Shown: positions 38,595 to 49,672, counted from the stretch's first letter. The stretch is DNA of 56,001 nt from Phormidesmis priestleyi BC1401 (GCF_001650195.1 NZ_LXYR01000034.1:1-56001); one strand, 5' to 3'. Notes: generated by a model not told the origin, from the letters alone. A program made the numbers and translations.

Positions 38595-41273
38595 TTACGT
38601 TTCTGGCAAAATAACACTAATTGGTTGAAGCGAAGGCACTTTAAACGGTAAGTGTAAGTCATGAAGATGTTCTTCCAAAAACTGTTTAGCTCTGTCCAGT
38701 CGTTGACAAATTAAGGTGGGAGATGGTGCAAAGGATGGATCTAGATCAGGTATCTTCCTAGAATCTTTTAGGCATGAATTGAGTATTCGGATGAGTTCCC
38801 AATCCTTCACAATCCAGAACTTTTCTGATGAATCAATACTGAGAGCTACAACAGACTGTCGAATAACTTGAGAATCTGAGGTAGTCACTCGATCCGTAAT
38901 TAGAAAAACAAATAGTGCTTGGTCTAATCCTGGTAGTGTAGTGATGCAACTTGTATATCCGATCGCCTGTGACAAAGCAGCGTCTAGTAGCTTATGCCCT
39001 ACACCTAGAAGATGACTTAAATCCCTATGACTAGAACGCTCACGATCAAAGTGAACTTGTTCATACTCTCGCTGGATTGCAGGTTCAATGCGCCAGGGTT
39101 CTGGAGTTAAGAAAGCCAAACCCGATTCTGCTTGAGTGATGCGTCGTTTGTTCAGATGCAGCATCGATAGAAAGAATGTCTGGAGATCTTGTAAATCTAG
39201 CTGTGGAAGTAGAGCTGATGCTTGCTGAAAGTCAAATTTCTCGCAGCCCCCTACAATCTCCTGAACGGCTGAAACTGCATCTTGTCCGCCAAGCTTTGCC
39301 GTTTTCTGGTCAAACCATTGGCTCAACTGATCGGTGTGCCGATCAGCATCACTAAAGATCTCCTGAAATAGCTTGGGTGAAGTCATCCCCAAAATGAGTT
39401 GTAGCAAATCTTCAGGTTCGTCCATCACCTGTTGCAAGGATTGCATAATGCTGTCAATTTTTTGATTGAGCTTATCCCAAATTAAAGTTTCTACAGTGTC
39501 TGGGTTTCTGAGAGTGATGACCTCAACGGGCTGCTTTTGCCCATACCGATTGAGCCGTCCAACACGCTGATGCAGACGCATAGGATTCCACGGTAGATCC
39601 ACGTGAATCAGGGAGTAACAGCTTTCCTGTAAGTCAATGCCTTCTCCACCTGCTTCTGTTGAAATAAGAAATCGAACTTTGCCTTGGTTGAATTTTTCGG
39701 CAGCAGTTTCTCGTCTTTCTCTAAATCGATGGCTCTTCTGTTCAGAGGGTAAGACCACATCGTCTACTTGCTCATCTCCGTTGATAAACGTGACGCAAGC
39801 TTCGCCGTACTTCTCTATCAGCGCTGACATCAGAAGCGATTGGGTTGCCTTATACTCGGTAAAGAATAGAACTTGACGATGGCTAAATTCGTGGTCAATA
39901 ACTTCTAAAATCTTCTGAATCTTGGTTTCTTTTTGAATCGAATCAGCAGCTTCAATCAATTCTCTTAATCGAGGCTCTTCGTCCTGCATTAATCGAATCG
40001 ATTTAGTAAGCTCTGTTACCTGTTCTTCCAACTGGTTAATTTTGTCGTTTTCTAAAGCTTCATAATCTTCTAAAATCTCCAGCTTTTGTTTGAGCGTTTT
40101 TAGCTCGACGTAATTATTATCTAATCGGTCAAGGCGACCTCTTAAGGCACGCTGAATTGCTGCAACCGAGCTAGAAGCCAGCTTTTGCATACAGATTAAC
40201 GTCAGGATTACAGCCCGCTGATTGAAGTCATCTAGTCCAGAAGCATAAGTTTTTCCAGTTAAGATAAATTCTGTCAGCTTGTTGTAAAACCGATCCTCTT
40301 CAGGAGAGTAGTGATAGGTTTCCGATTTTACGCTCAAAGGAAAAAACAACTTTCTCCCCTTCATGTCTGTCACAGACTGTTTGTTATTTCGGATCATCAC
40401 ATTGCGAAGCAACGGCATTTGCTCTTCCAAGGGTTTATGAGGATCAAATAAATCTTCTCTTAACAGTTTAAGGAGTGAGAAAAATCCATAATTTTTGCCA
40501 CGATGGGGCGTTCCTGAAAAGAAGATAACCGAGTGCGCTTTTCGATGTCTGTTCACTAGTTTCTCAACAAAACTGTACCCAAGCGTTGGTCCACTTTGCT
40601 CGTCAGCGTTTAAATGATGGGCCTCGTCAACAATTAGTAAATCCCAAGGCTCTGCCTCTAGTAGCCGTTTGTGTCTATCTCGGCTGTTTTGACGCAAGGT
40701 TGGCAGCGATGCAACCACTTGGTGATGAGTATTCCAAAAGTCACTCCTAGATGTGTCTGCTTCATTCGTGTAGCGGGTACATCGAATGTCAAACATAGTT
40801 CTCAGACGATACTGCCACTGATCGACTAAAGAAGCTGGACAGATAATGAGAACGCGTTTGATAGCTTGCTTGCTCAACAGTGTCCAAAGGATTAGCCCGG
40901 CCTCGATCGTTTTTCCCAGTCCAACATCATCTGCTACAAGCCATCGAGCAGGTAGTTCTTGTACAACTCGCCGACAAACCCACAGTTGATGGGGTAGTAG
41001 AGTAATCCGTGCTAGGGAAAAGATCCCCCACACGTCATTGACCGACCGGATCGCTAACGCTTGTACCCGCATGATAGCTTCTAGCGATGGCTGCCAGTCA
41101 CCTGTCCTTATCTCCTCTTCTAGAGAAGACAAACGAATCAGTTCTTCTCTTGGACACTCCTCTAAACCGTGTTCAAAACGGACGATGATAGTGATGCCCT
41201 CATCAGCCCTAATTTCGCCAAGCCCATGCCGAGAATGTGAAACGCGATCGCCACGATTAAATGTAGTACTCAT
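38595..41273 (-). CDS. SNF2/RapA-type helicase of a candidate defence operon
   Basis: An 892-residue superfamily 2 ATPase. Residues 1-50 form a small barrel (RVSHSRHGLGEI, VRFEHGLEECP) like those at the start of other defence-linked SNF2 proteins. The helicase core has DDVGLGKTIEAG (Walker A, about 116), VDEAHHLN (DEAH box, about 216), FFSGTPHRG, a coiled coil at about 400-450, then QVLFFTEYKATQS, ISTEAGGEGIDLQ and QRVGRLNRYGQ (motif VI). The closest named families are DrmD and DpdE in domain plan, but order and partners do not match DISARM or Dpd. It is the last gene of the sacsin-like operon, 19 bases after the preceding stop. Confidence 0.88.
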   Translation of the reverse strand: MSTTFNRGDRVSHSRHGLGEIRADEGITIIVRFEHGLEECPREELIRLSSLEEEIRTGDWQPSLEAIMRVQALAIRSVNDVWGIFSLARITLLPHQLWVCRRVVQELPARWLVADDVGLGKTIEAGLILWTLLSKQAIKRVLIICPASLVDQWQYRLRTMFDIRCTRYTNEADTSRSDFWNTHHQVVASLPTLRQNSRDRHKRLLEAEPWDLLIVDEAHHLNADEQSGPTLGYSFVEKLVNRHRKAHSVIFFSGTPHRGKNYGFFSLLKLLREDLFDPHKPLEEQMPLLRNVMIRNNKQSVTDMKGRKLFFPLSVKSETYHYSPEEDRFYNKLTEFILTGKTYASGLDDFNQRAVILTLICMQKLASSSVAAIQRALRGRLDRLDNNYVELKTLKQKLEILEDYEALENDKINQLEEQVTELTKSIRLMQDEEPRLRELIEAADSIQKETKIQKILEVIDHEFSHRQVLFFTEYKATQSLLMSALIEKYGEACVTFINGDEQVDDVVLPSEQKSHRFRERRETAAEKFNQGKVRFLISTEAGGEGIDLQESCYSLIHVDLPWNPMRLHQRVGRLNRYGQKQPVEVITLRNPDTVETLIWDKLNQKIDSIMQSLQQVMDEPEDLLQLILGMTSPKLFQEIFSDADRHTDQLSQWFDQKTAKLGGQDAVSAVQEIVGGCEKFDFQQASALLPQLDLQDLQTFFLSMLHLNKRRITQAESGLAFLTPEPWRIEPAIQREYEQVHFDRERSSHRDLSHLLGVGHKLLDAALSQAIGYTSCITTLPGLDQALFVFLITDRVTTSDSQVIRQSVVALSIDSSEKFWIVKDWELIRILNSCLKDSRKIPDLDPSFAPSPTLICQRLDRAKQFLEEHLHDLHLPFKVPSLQPISVILPET

Positions 41274-41292
41274 ACTTAAAATCCCTCCTGCC

Positions 41293-43251
41293 CTAGCTCA
41301 TCCAGGAGCTAGGAATAACTTGACCATTCGACAGCGTTGCAAAACCTTCATCTTCGCGAGAAACCTCATACTGAGAATGTTCTTCATCAGAGATGCTTTC
41401 ATACCAATCAACATCATCTCGAACTTGGATGTTACGAAGATCTACTTTGGAAGAATTTTCTGCATACAACTCAAAGGGAATATCAAAGCAGTTATTGAAC
41501 GTTGGTTCATCTAGCAAACCTGATCTCATGAATTCTGTCTTCAAAAACTGGTAGATTTTGCCAGATGAGCGATGGTCTGGTTTATTTAAATCTTGGCAGC
41601 CTAGGTGTGTTAACAATCTTCTAACATTAGCTCTTGGAACAAAACAGTGTAAATGAACATAAGCATTTGAGATCGGTTGAACAACCTCTAAGCGCACCAA
41701 TTCTCTTATAATAAAATTCGCTCCGATGCCTAACGGTAATGGAGGGGCATCTGCTCCACCGCCTTGAAAGGCAGGATTACTTCTCGGTGAGGTGATAAGA
41801 TTTAGATCGAAATCATCTTGACTCTTTTCAATACTGAGGAAAGAGTCAGTATAGGCGTTGAGATAGCTTGCAATCCGGTAAATGCTTGGAAACTTTTCTA
41901 TCCAGTAGTACCAACCTGTATACTCAATTTGTTCTTCCATGTACTCATTTAGAACCCTCATCCATTGGTCAGGAGATGAGCGTGGATTCGGGCTAGAGAA
42001 TTGTTGCCACCAATCTCTATCTAAGCAAAAACGGATAAAATTCCGATGCTGTTCATGCCTAGTTCGTCCCATCCTGTGAGTCATTCCCAAGAACAAAAGC
42101 ATTAACCATGCACTTCGGTCTCGATTCCGAAGTTTTTGCTGCATTTCCTCAACTTTAAAGGGGTAAAGGCATTCATTGTATTGTTGGGTTTTAGACTGAT
42201 GGTTTGCTTGCCACCAGTTAAAGAGATCGTGAAGAAGTTCATCTGAATTTTCTGTCCTGCTTTCGGTAACGCTTGACGGTTCGCTTTCATTCCCAGTCCT
42301 GTTAACTTCAGAGCCAACGTGATTTGTCACCTGATTCCAGTCGATTTCACCTTTACTTGCTCGCTCGGCTTGCATCTGTTGAGCGTTAATTTCTAATGTT
42401 TCTCGGATACCTGGATAATTTTCCATCCATGTTCCGATGAAAGCTTCTTCTAAATAAAGTGCAAACGCTGCTTTATGTTCACCTGATACTAAATGATTTA
42501 AGACTGCTTGTCTTTGAGTGTCTGTGTTTGAATCCAGCGCCCATTCAATTAGTTTCTCAGTAGAAACTGTATTTCTTTGTTCGCGGCAGGAAAGAAAGAA
42601 TTGAAGAGCGTTTCCTGTATACGCTGAGTGAAGCAAATTTCTACAGGGAGCAAATGCTGCCAATCGCTTTTCCTCTAGGCTATTTGCGTGACTTCTGACA
42701 AGAAGTTGGCACGCAGGGGTGTATTGTCGATTGTCTTCGCTTTCAAAGTAGATGGTTTTATCTACTAGCATTGAAGAAATGTCATCTTGTTCTAATCTGT
42801 GGGAAACTTTCCATTCACGTAGTTTTTCAGGAGTGATTAATTGACCGAGTTGATTTGCTGTATCAGGCGTAATTCGGCGATCTCCTAACTCTTTACTCAA
42901 TACATCTACTAGCTTGAGGCTCTCAGGTGTAGTGATATCTGTGCCTAGGAGCTTCTTAACAGTCTGCCAGACCGTGTGGTGGACTAATCGATCGACAGAA
43001 TAATTCTGGTTGAATTGCTCCCAAGTAGCTACCTGACCAAAAATAGTGTGATTAATTAGTAATCCTTCTAGCTGATGCGTGACTCTTTCCAATCGGACTA
43101 ATCGGCGAGCTTGATCCCATAATCCGTTTGGCAAGGCAGCGCGAGAAGCGATTAGGATTCCCATTCCACAATAATCCCCTCCTAATCCTTCCTGAAGCAA
43201 TTGATTGGTTGTGCTATCGCCGTTTCGGTTTAACCAGTCTACAGCTAACAC
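41293..43251 (-). pseudogene. C-terminal third of the second sacsin-like protein, beyond an in-frame TGA
   Basis: This 652-codon frame begins with GTG directly after TGA-GAT (43252-43257) and is in the same phase as the frame that ends there, so it reads as the continuation of one protein (…FWEFL-stop-DVLAVDWLNRN…). The content is helical and Trp-rich with no motif I recognise; a Ser/Glu/Thr-rich linker lies near the middle (about residues 310-330). If separately translated it would need the GTG start, but there is no Shine-Dalgarno upstream. It ends 19 bases before the helicase start. Confidence 0.65.
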
Positions 43252-43254
43252 ATC

Positions 43255-44142
43255 TCAGAGAAACTCCCAGAATGTATATGCATCAACCTTCTCAAGATCA
43301 AGAGATTCAGAGAACGAACTCCAATTTCCTTCTGTGAGCCGAAACAGTTCACAAAGTTTCTCGCCCAGGTTTTCCCCAATTCGCTTGATTAAATCTTGGT
43401 TGTGGTTGGAGTTACGATCGAGGCTTGTACGTCCTGTCGTAATGTCAAATGCGCCATTAACGACGAACCTCAAATTTAACGATTCTTTTGTTGGAGCGGT
43501 GACCCAAAATGTCGGTAACTGTTTCAACGGAGAAGAACTCTGTAAGCGATTATCAGGAAGTATGATTGCTACATCTCCAAAAGGCAGATGAAACCGCAGC
43601 AGTTTGTGCACCTGCCACTGGTCTGAATCGTTTGGAAGCCGGATTGTCCCATACTCAACACCTTCAATGCCTAGAACAGTTGTAGGACTCCAGCTTAAAG
43701 TTTCAGTTGACGTGGATCTGTCAGTCAATTGACAGGTTTTAATACACTTTGCGAAAACCAGGAGTAAGGCTGCTTGCTGCCCAAACTCCCTGACAATTTG
43801 TTCTGCGGTTGTGTTTGAATCGAGGGGTAAATCAATTAACGTTCCACCTGTGATTTTTGAAGCTGTCTGCTGTAACTGCTTTAGGCGGTGAACCCGCTCT
43901 TCATCTGCTTCTTGGTGACCAGGGCGCGGTAGTGCGAAAGGCAGCAACCCTGCTTGAATCGTAAAATTCAAATCACCGCTGATAATGCAAGGTTCCTGGG
44001 AGATGAGATGAACTGTTTTGAAGCCCAACCCAAACTTGCCAGTCTCGCCCTCAGTCTTATCTGAGATATTAAAGTTCAACATCTTGTGCAGGTCACGATT
44101 GAAACCCGCATCCTCAAAGTTTTTTGTTTGGCACGTCTGCAT
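43255..44142 (-). pseudogene. Middle part of the second sacsin-like protein (Bergerat-fold G2 box)
   Basis: A 295-codon frame holding the second half of a GHKL/HSP90-like ATP-binding fold: TEGETGKFGLGFKTVHLISQEP is the G2 lid motif, and LNLRFVVNGAFDITTGRTSLDRN matches the strand and loop found after it in sacsin-type proteins. The first half (N box) is at the end of the upstream frame. The junction lies in an A6 run at about 44123: deletion of one A joins the frames as VPNKNFEDAGFNRDLHKML. The Met at 44142 is therefore probably not a start. Confidence 0.7.
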
Positions 44143-46822
44143 GAGTCGCGAGATTAATGGGTCTACCCCAGTGCATAACAGTTAAATGATTTGTATTCCA
44201 GTTCAAAACGTAGTGCGATCGCTCCGGCAGTTTTCGATCCAACATCATCTCAAGTTCTGCTAAGGAGTCGTCGGCGTTTTGAAATAACTCAAAAGGAATG
44301 CTATTAATACTGTAGCCATACTGTCCCTGTCCGATTTTCTTCCGTACTGCTTGAAGAACATCGCTGATAGCATTTGTGTCTGCCTCAACTAACTGACGAA
44401 GATCTTCCTTTGCTGTTTGTAGAGATTTTTTGACTTGAATGCGCCTTTCCCGCGCTCTGATATCAAGACGAAGTTCGAGTTCATGAAGCTCTTGATCAGA
44501 CTTTTCTAACTGACGCAGACATTCCTTGATGTGTTGGTTTTGTACTCCTAGCATTCTTAAGATCAAGGGCAAATTTTTAAAGGTGTAAGATCGAGCTGAA
44601 TCTACATAGATGCGTTGGGAATTCGACAAATCTTGCCACACTTCAGCTAATGATTCGGTATCCGTTCGATAGATTCTTTTAATTAGAATTGTGGCAGAAG
44701 CAAGTATGACTCTAGATAGAGACTGAGAATCCCGTTGCTGAAAATCTCGTAAAGTAATTTCTGTTGTTAGATGGTCAAATTGACCGACGAATAGATGCTC
44801 AGGTACTTGATTCTGTTGAACGTGGACATTTCGTGAATCACCAAGCAAATTCTCGACTGTTTGAAGAGAATTCTCAGATGTTTTAATCCTTACGGTAAAA
44901 TTTCGCTTTCTCAGATCCTCTGACCAGAGTAGACGCTCTCGTAACCCATCAAAGCTACGGCTTTGAAGATAGATTTGAGCAAGCTGCTGAATCGCTGTGT
45001 CTGTGCCTGCCAACAAACATAAAAAACCTCCGATCGTTTCAGAAGGCAGATAAGATAGCCAAGGGCGAAAGTATTTTTCTAATTGCTGAACACTTGTTTC
45101 AATTGCTTTGGTAGAGCCAACTTTAAATTTAGAGAGTGCTGACCGAGTCGTGATTACTGTCGATCTTTGTGCTAACCAAGAACTCAGAATCTCTCGTTGT
45201 GAACTATCTAGAACCGATGCTGGGTCAATGCCTGTATAACGTTCGCCGTCACATAGCTCTCCTGGCGAGTTCCATTGCCCCATCTGATTGAGCAGTTGGA
45301 TGTAGGGTAAAATGTCTGTGCCGGACGTTTTTTGAAAGTAGCAGGCAAGTTTAAGATAATAGTTATAAACTTCGACGACTGCTGATTGAGGAGAGGAATA
45401 GGTTGCTTTAAGCCAGTTCAGGATACTACACAACCTTTCAGTATCTTGAATAGGCTTCGATGCCTGCGGGAGAATAAAAACCTCAAATTCGTCGATTGTC
45501 ATCCCATTAGACAAAACTAAAGCTGGCGTTGCTTTACAATCGCAAAAAACCTGAATAAATTTCTCTAACAAAGCTCGATTAATCGGCAGATCGCCTAAAT
45601 GGTACTCAGGCAACTGAGCGATCGCTTCTCCAATTCGCTCAATTGCATCTTCACCGGAAACAAACAACACTTGAAGCTGAGGATTATCTAGACAAAAGCG
45701 AATGTCTAGATCTGTCCGTAATAGGTCAGGAGTAACATCATTCCAAGTTATCAGCTTCTCCAAAATTCTTGTTGTTTCAACTTGTAATGTAGGGCAATGA
45801 ATTACTTGCTGAGGTGATCGAGGTTGCCCGTTGCGATCAACTAGCCATGCTGTATTTCTAAGTCTTTCTATGTTGATATTGCTAATGGTTTGCCGTCGTT
45901 GCTCAAATATTTTAAGCAATGACAGAATGAGCAAAACTTGCTGAGATGGCTGCTGTGTTTCAGCCAGCAAAAACTCCAGAACTCTGTTTTCATACCAGGT
46001 TGGGCAAATGCGATCGAGACTCTCCTGAGCAGCTTGAACGTCTAACCTATCACGACTGATATAGGAACTATTCTCATTTTGAAAAAGTTGATCGAGACCT
46101 TTTCCTAACGGTTGAAGATCAACAGGAAAGAGAATAACTTGCTGAGGGGCTACCGTATCTCCGGCGATTGAGTTTAGCCAAGCTGTCGTCTTGAGCCGCT
46201 CTAAAAGCTCCTGATTTGATGAAATTTCTGGTGTTTCGGAAATGATCTGAAGTATCAATTTAGCAAACCGCTGCGGGTTTGGTTGATTTAGTGCTGTCTC
46301 GACCGCCGCTTTCGGTGTCCACAAAGGAATCCATTCTGGGTGATTAGTCTGGCTAATTAGTGTAATGTGAGGTCTCAACTCAGGAGAAAGTGGAAATGCC
46401 AAGTTTTCTCGATAGGTTGCCTCGGTGATGGTTACTAACTTTCCATCGTTGGCTTCGTGCAGAGCCAAGCTTTTCCAAAGAGCTTCATGCTTAGGATGAA
46501 GTGATATTTGATTTAAAACCTCTTCTCGTTCCACTGCATTAGGTAAATCTTCTCCTGTTAATGAGCCTAGAGTTAGATTGACGATTAAGCTCCGCGGCGA
46601 AATTTCATGAATGTTGAACCCGTCCCACAAGTGGCGCGGAATCCGTTCCGCTAACGTTGGAGAGATTACTTTCCATTTCTCCAGAACTCTGTCAGCTACT
46701 CTGCTCCAAACTGAGTTACTGTGAGAGGCAAGATAGAGGTGTTCAGAGTTGTCGTAATGCTTTGGGCAACCATGTAGTAGAAAGCGTATTTGAAAAAAAT
46801 GCTTTTGCGATGTTGCATTCAT
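44114..46822 (-). pseudogene. N-terminal part of the second sacsin-like protein
   Basis: A 902-codon frame. Residues 1-800 are helical and resemble the long spacer regions of sacsin-like proteins. A coiled coil (about 770-820, DQELHELELRLDIRARERRIQVKK) precedes the start of a Bergerat ATP-binding fold: IPFELFQNADDSLAEL is the N box (about 845) and VMHWGRPINL the strand before the lid. The frame then stops at PNKKL while the fold continues in the -1 frame. Its ATG overlaps the stop of the upstream gene (ATGA). Together with the next two frames it would make a protein of about 1840 residues. Confidence 0.75.
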
Positions 46823-49275
46823 GGCAGAAGTCTCTCGAGCAAGTTGATACGATTACTACAGTCAGCCAGTCTAGGTTTTTGTGTCAAAGTCATTAAACAA
46901 GCATCTCGATTACACTCTTGTACAATTTCTAGACAAAATCGCTTTGCAAACAAATCATCAATCAGCACAATTGGTCGCTCGTGTAGTGCCCCTTGTAGAT
47001 CCCGTGCGAAGTCCTGGCTACTGTCAGAGTTCAGAAACAGTTGTCCTTGCTGGCTTAACTGCCTAATCTCTTCCGGTGTGTAAAGAGAACTTTGATTTAT
47101 CTGGCAGTTGAATCCTGAGATAAATCTAATCTTGTTCAACTGATTATAGAGAATAGTCGATTCTTTTGTAGCAACTGCATTCACAATTTGAAGAATTAAA
47201 GGCTGGTTTAAGGATGAGTAATGCCTCTCAATTAACGTTGCAGCATCGTGAGCAGGTAATTTAGAAGAATTCTGTCTTAATGGCGCGAGATGGGAAGGTA
47301 GAATTAAAATCTTGATTGGTGTTTGATTGAAGAGTTGTAACAGCTTAAGGTTGTCTGAGTCTAGACAGAACCACCGCGCTTCATCCAGTAGCAAAATCGC
47401 CGCTTTTAGCCAGGTTTGTACCAGAGTTGCTGTCTCTGTCTCTGATTCGATCAGAAAGGTTTTAAGCTGTTTTTGCAAGCAGTCTTGAACAGCTCCTGAA
47501 AGTGATTTCTCAGAGCTTTGAGACGTGCTTTGTAGCCATTTGACTAAGAACTCAAATTGACTTACCTGATGAAATACCTTATGAATGTGCAGCGAATTCA
47601 GTACTTCTACAATGTCTAGGTCTTGCCACAGATCGAACGCGTCTTGTGGGATTAGGTTTGGAGCTGGTTCTAACACAATCTGCTTTGTTTCTGCTATTTG
47701 ACATAGGGCTGGGAATGCGTCCCAACCAGGAACGCTGGGTAGGGTCAAAATGGGGTTTGTATAATCAATCAATTGCCAGCTTGACTGAGCGTGTTGAAGT
47801 CGATAAACCCAGCAGTAATCTTGATAAATGCACTGTTGCAAATTTCTATTCTGAAAAATTTCAGTTTGCCGCAACAAATAACAAATCTCTTCGATTTCCT
47901 GATGACCTGGTATGTATTGCTTGCAAAACTCTTCGAGTGCAAGCAGAACTTGTGGTAATGTGCCTTCTTTTGCCAGGGTTGTGTTCCACAATTGCATCAT
48001 TTGTGTATCATTTGCAGGAACGACAACCTGCTCTATTGAACTGCTATAAATGTCGGCTAAGGCTTCTATTGATCGCCGCCCTGAATCTAGAAAGAAATAG
48101 CCATGTAGTAGTAACGTGTAGTTCCAGTCCTGTTTACTTGGAATTTGCTCAAATTCAGTGTTGCCGCTAGACTTATCATCTACGAGCGGAAGGAATACTG
48201 CCCACTGTACGGTCAAGCTACCTACATCTTGAGCAGGGCTGCGAGAGAAGATTACTCCGCAGTGAGGGATGGCTTTGTCTTTAACCGATATGGGTCTGCC
48301 AAATTCGTCCTGTGTGAAACGCTTGGGCCAATATGCTGAATCTCTCAACTGATTGAACTGAGCAACATCTAGAAGAACCTCCTTTCCTCCGTAAACGGTT
48401 TTGTGGTCATCTATATCAACCCGCCCGTATAGCAAACGATTCATCGGTTCTCCGATTTCTCCGTCTGCTTTAGGATAGATGTAGCGTCGAGCCGAACTAT
48501 CTAACTGAACTTGAAAATCTTCTATTAGACAATTGTTTTCATCAGGAAGCCAGTAGTGGACAGACTGGAGAGATCGCAGCATGGGCATCAGTGTCGCGAT
48601 TCTGCTGCTCAAATTTTTGGACAAATGCTCTTGAATGGATTGGTGATCGTAGTAGTTAGGTAAAATACAGCGATCGCTGATTGCATTCGAGCGAAGAGGT
48701 AGCCATAGAAGGAAAAACTCATCATCTAGCAAGCCTGTGCCACGCAAATACTCGACGACACGATTTCTGTCATCAAGAGTTAGTTGCTTCCAATCAGGAT
48801 GTTTGGAGTCGGGTAACGTGAGATTGGTTGAATCTGCCCAAGGATTGAGAAATCGTCCTCGGTCAGGCTCTCCTGACAGATGATGAGAATGGGCAACATA
48901 GAAAAACGCTTCACAAAAGTGGAAAATGCTTTTTTGCCCTAGACCAAATTTACCAATCTTCGCCGCGTTGCCAACATTCATGTCAGCGCCAAACCAACCG
49001 ATTGCTTGAGCATCTGAATCGCAAAAATTACCATTATTGATAAAGAATAAACCGGAACCCTTTAGCAAAGGGTGGGTGGCATTCTTCAGTCCCTGAGTGA
49101 TGCCGATGCCGAGCTGAGTTGCTCCTCCATCATTTGCATTTTGGATGATCTCTTTGATGATGGGAAAGCCTTGTTTATAGCGTTCCTTAAGCAAGGTCTG
49201 AATCTGATTGACGATCGATGCTGGGGGAAGTGAGAACCCGGTGCTTTCTTCCCAGTTTTGAGAGTCTTCTTGCAT
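46819..49275 (-). CDS. Sacsin-like protein with N-terminal Bergerat-fold (HSP90-type) ATPase
   Basis: The first gene of the operon, 818 residues and intact. The N-terminal 200 residues form a sacsin-type HSP90-like ATPase: PIIKEIIQNANDGGATQL (N box, Asn46), LFFINNGNFCDSDAQAI (strand before the lid) and NAAKIGKFGLGQKSIFHFCE (G2 box 108-113). The rest is helical with no other motif recognised. Eukaryotic sacsin is a chaperone-like protein; bacterial versions are known mainly from defence islands and are functionally obscure. Coupling by a four-base overlap to a second ATPase of the same fold suggests the two work as a pair. Start ATG 49275 has no strong Shine-Dalgarno. Confidence 0.85.
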   Translation of the reverse strand: MQEDSQNWEESTGFSLPPASIVNQIQTLLKERYKQGFPIIKEIIQNANDGGATQLGIGITQGLKNATHPLLKGSGLFFINNGNFCDSDAQAIGWFGADMNVGNAAKIGKFGLGQKSIFHFCEAFFYVAHSHHLSGEPDRGRFLNPWADSTNLTLPDSKHPDWKQLTLDDRNRVVEYLRGTGLLDDEFFLLWLPLRSNAISDRCILPNYYDHQSIQEHLSKNLSSRIATLMPMLRSLQSVHYWLPDENNCLIEDFQVQLDSSARRYIYPKADGEIGEPMNRLLYGRVDIDDHKTVYGGKEVLLDVAQFNQLRDSAYWPKRFTQDEFGRPISVKDKAIPHCGVIFSRSPAQDVGSLTVQWAVFLPLVDDKSSGNTEFEQIPSKQDWNYTLLLHGYFFLDSGRRSIEALADIYSSSIEQVVVPANDTQMMQLWNTTLAKEGTLPQVLLALEEFCKQYIPGHQEIEEICYLLRQTEIFQNRNLQQCIYQDYCWVYRLQHAQSSWQLIDYTNPILTLPSVPGWDAFPALCQIAETKQIVLEPAPNLIPQDAFDLWQDLDIVEVLNSLHIHKVFHQVSQFEFLVKWLQSTSQSSEKSLSGAVQDCLQKQLKTFLIESETETATLVQTWLKAAILLLDEARWFCLDSDNLKLLQLFNQTPIKILILPSHLAPLRQNSSKLPAHDAATLIERHYSSLNQPLILQIVNAVATKESTILYNQLNKIRFISGFNCQINQSSLYTPEEIRQLSQQGQLFLNSDSSQDFARDLQGALHERPIVLIDDLFAKRFCLEIVQECNRDACLMTLTQKPRLADCSNRINLLERLLP

Positions 49276-49672
49276 GGTTTAAGGGGCGACTAGGGCAAAT
49301 CGTCTAGATGAAAACATGAAAACATTTATCTTTTGCGGTTGGCTCCAGTTTGTTTTTTAGAATTCCCCACTTTCCCTGATTGAGACACGAGTTATAGTTC
49401 AAGCTCCATCGATTCTTGGGAGAGTGATCGAGTTTGAAGTTGCGCCAACCTTGCCTACTCACCTCTGCATGTTGGACATTCCATTGATTTTGATAAGCTG
49501 ACCGCGCCACAGCGACCACGTGAGTCTCCAATCGCTGGGGAATTGAATGGAAACGTATGTGGTATCCATGACTCAGCAGAAATTCGGAGTTTCATGTGTC
49601 AGTGGACGACTAGGGGCTATCTGCAAACTCCGCTCACCGCCTTGAGAACGGTTGAGATTCCCTAAATCCCCC
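49276..49672. other. Intergenic region with weak ORF and MITE-like half
   Basis: Upstream of the sacsin-like operon lies a minus-strand open frame (49304-49531) of about 75 codons or more, without a known product. The left part of an inverted-repeat element (49613-49739) is also here. No clear promoter could be picked out by eye. Confidence 0.35.
49304..49531 (-). CDS. Doubtful 75-aa ORF of unknown family
   Basis: Hydrophilic, Asn- and Lys-rich, with WNVQHAEVSRQGWRNFKLDHS and LNYNSCLNQGKWGILKNK. The frame is open further upstream without a better start. It lies in the leader of the sacsin-like operon. It may be a remnant of a larger protein; I recognise no family. Confidence 0.25.
   Translation of the reverse strand: METHVVAVARSAYQNQWNVQHAEVSRQGWRNFKLDHSPKNRWSLNYNSCLNQGKWGILKNKLEPTAKDKCFHVFI

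Noticed and set aside
38595-41273. Calling the helicase DrmD and the locus DISARM
   Set aside because: DISARM needs drmB, drmC and a methyltransferase, none of which are adjacent. The neighbours are sacsin-like ATPases instead.
42991-43006. 16-base match (ATCGACAGAATAATTC) to the palindromic site at 16779 inside the sacsin-like gene
   Set aside because: One 16-base match within 56 kb can arise by chance, and it lies within coding sequence without the full 32-bp palindrome.
47646-48170. 174-codon plus-strand frame opposite the first sacsin-like gene
   Set aside because: The sense strand encodes an intact 818-aa protein with clear ATPase motifs. The antisense frame is Leu/Cys/Ser-rich and unlike any family.
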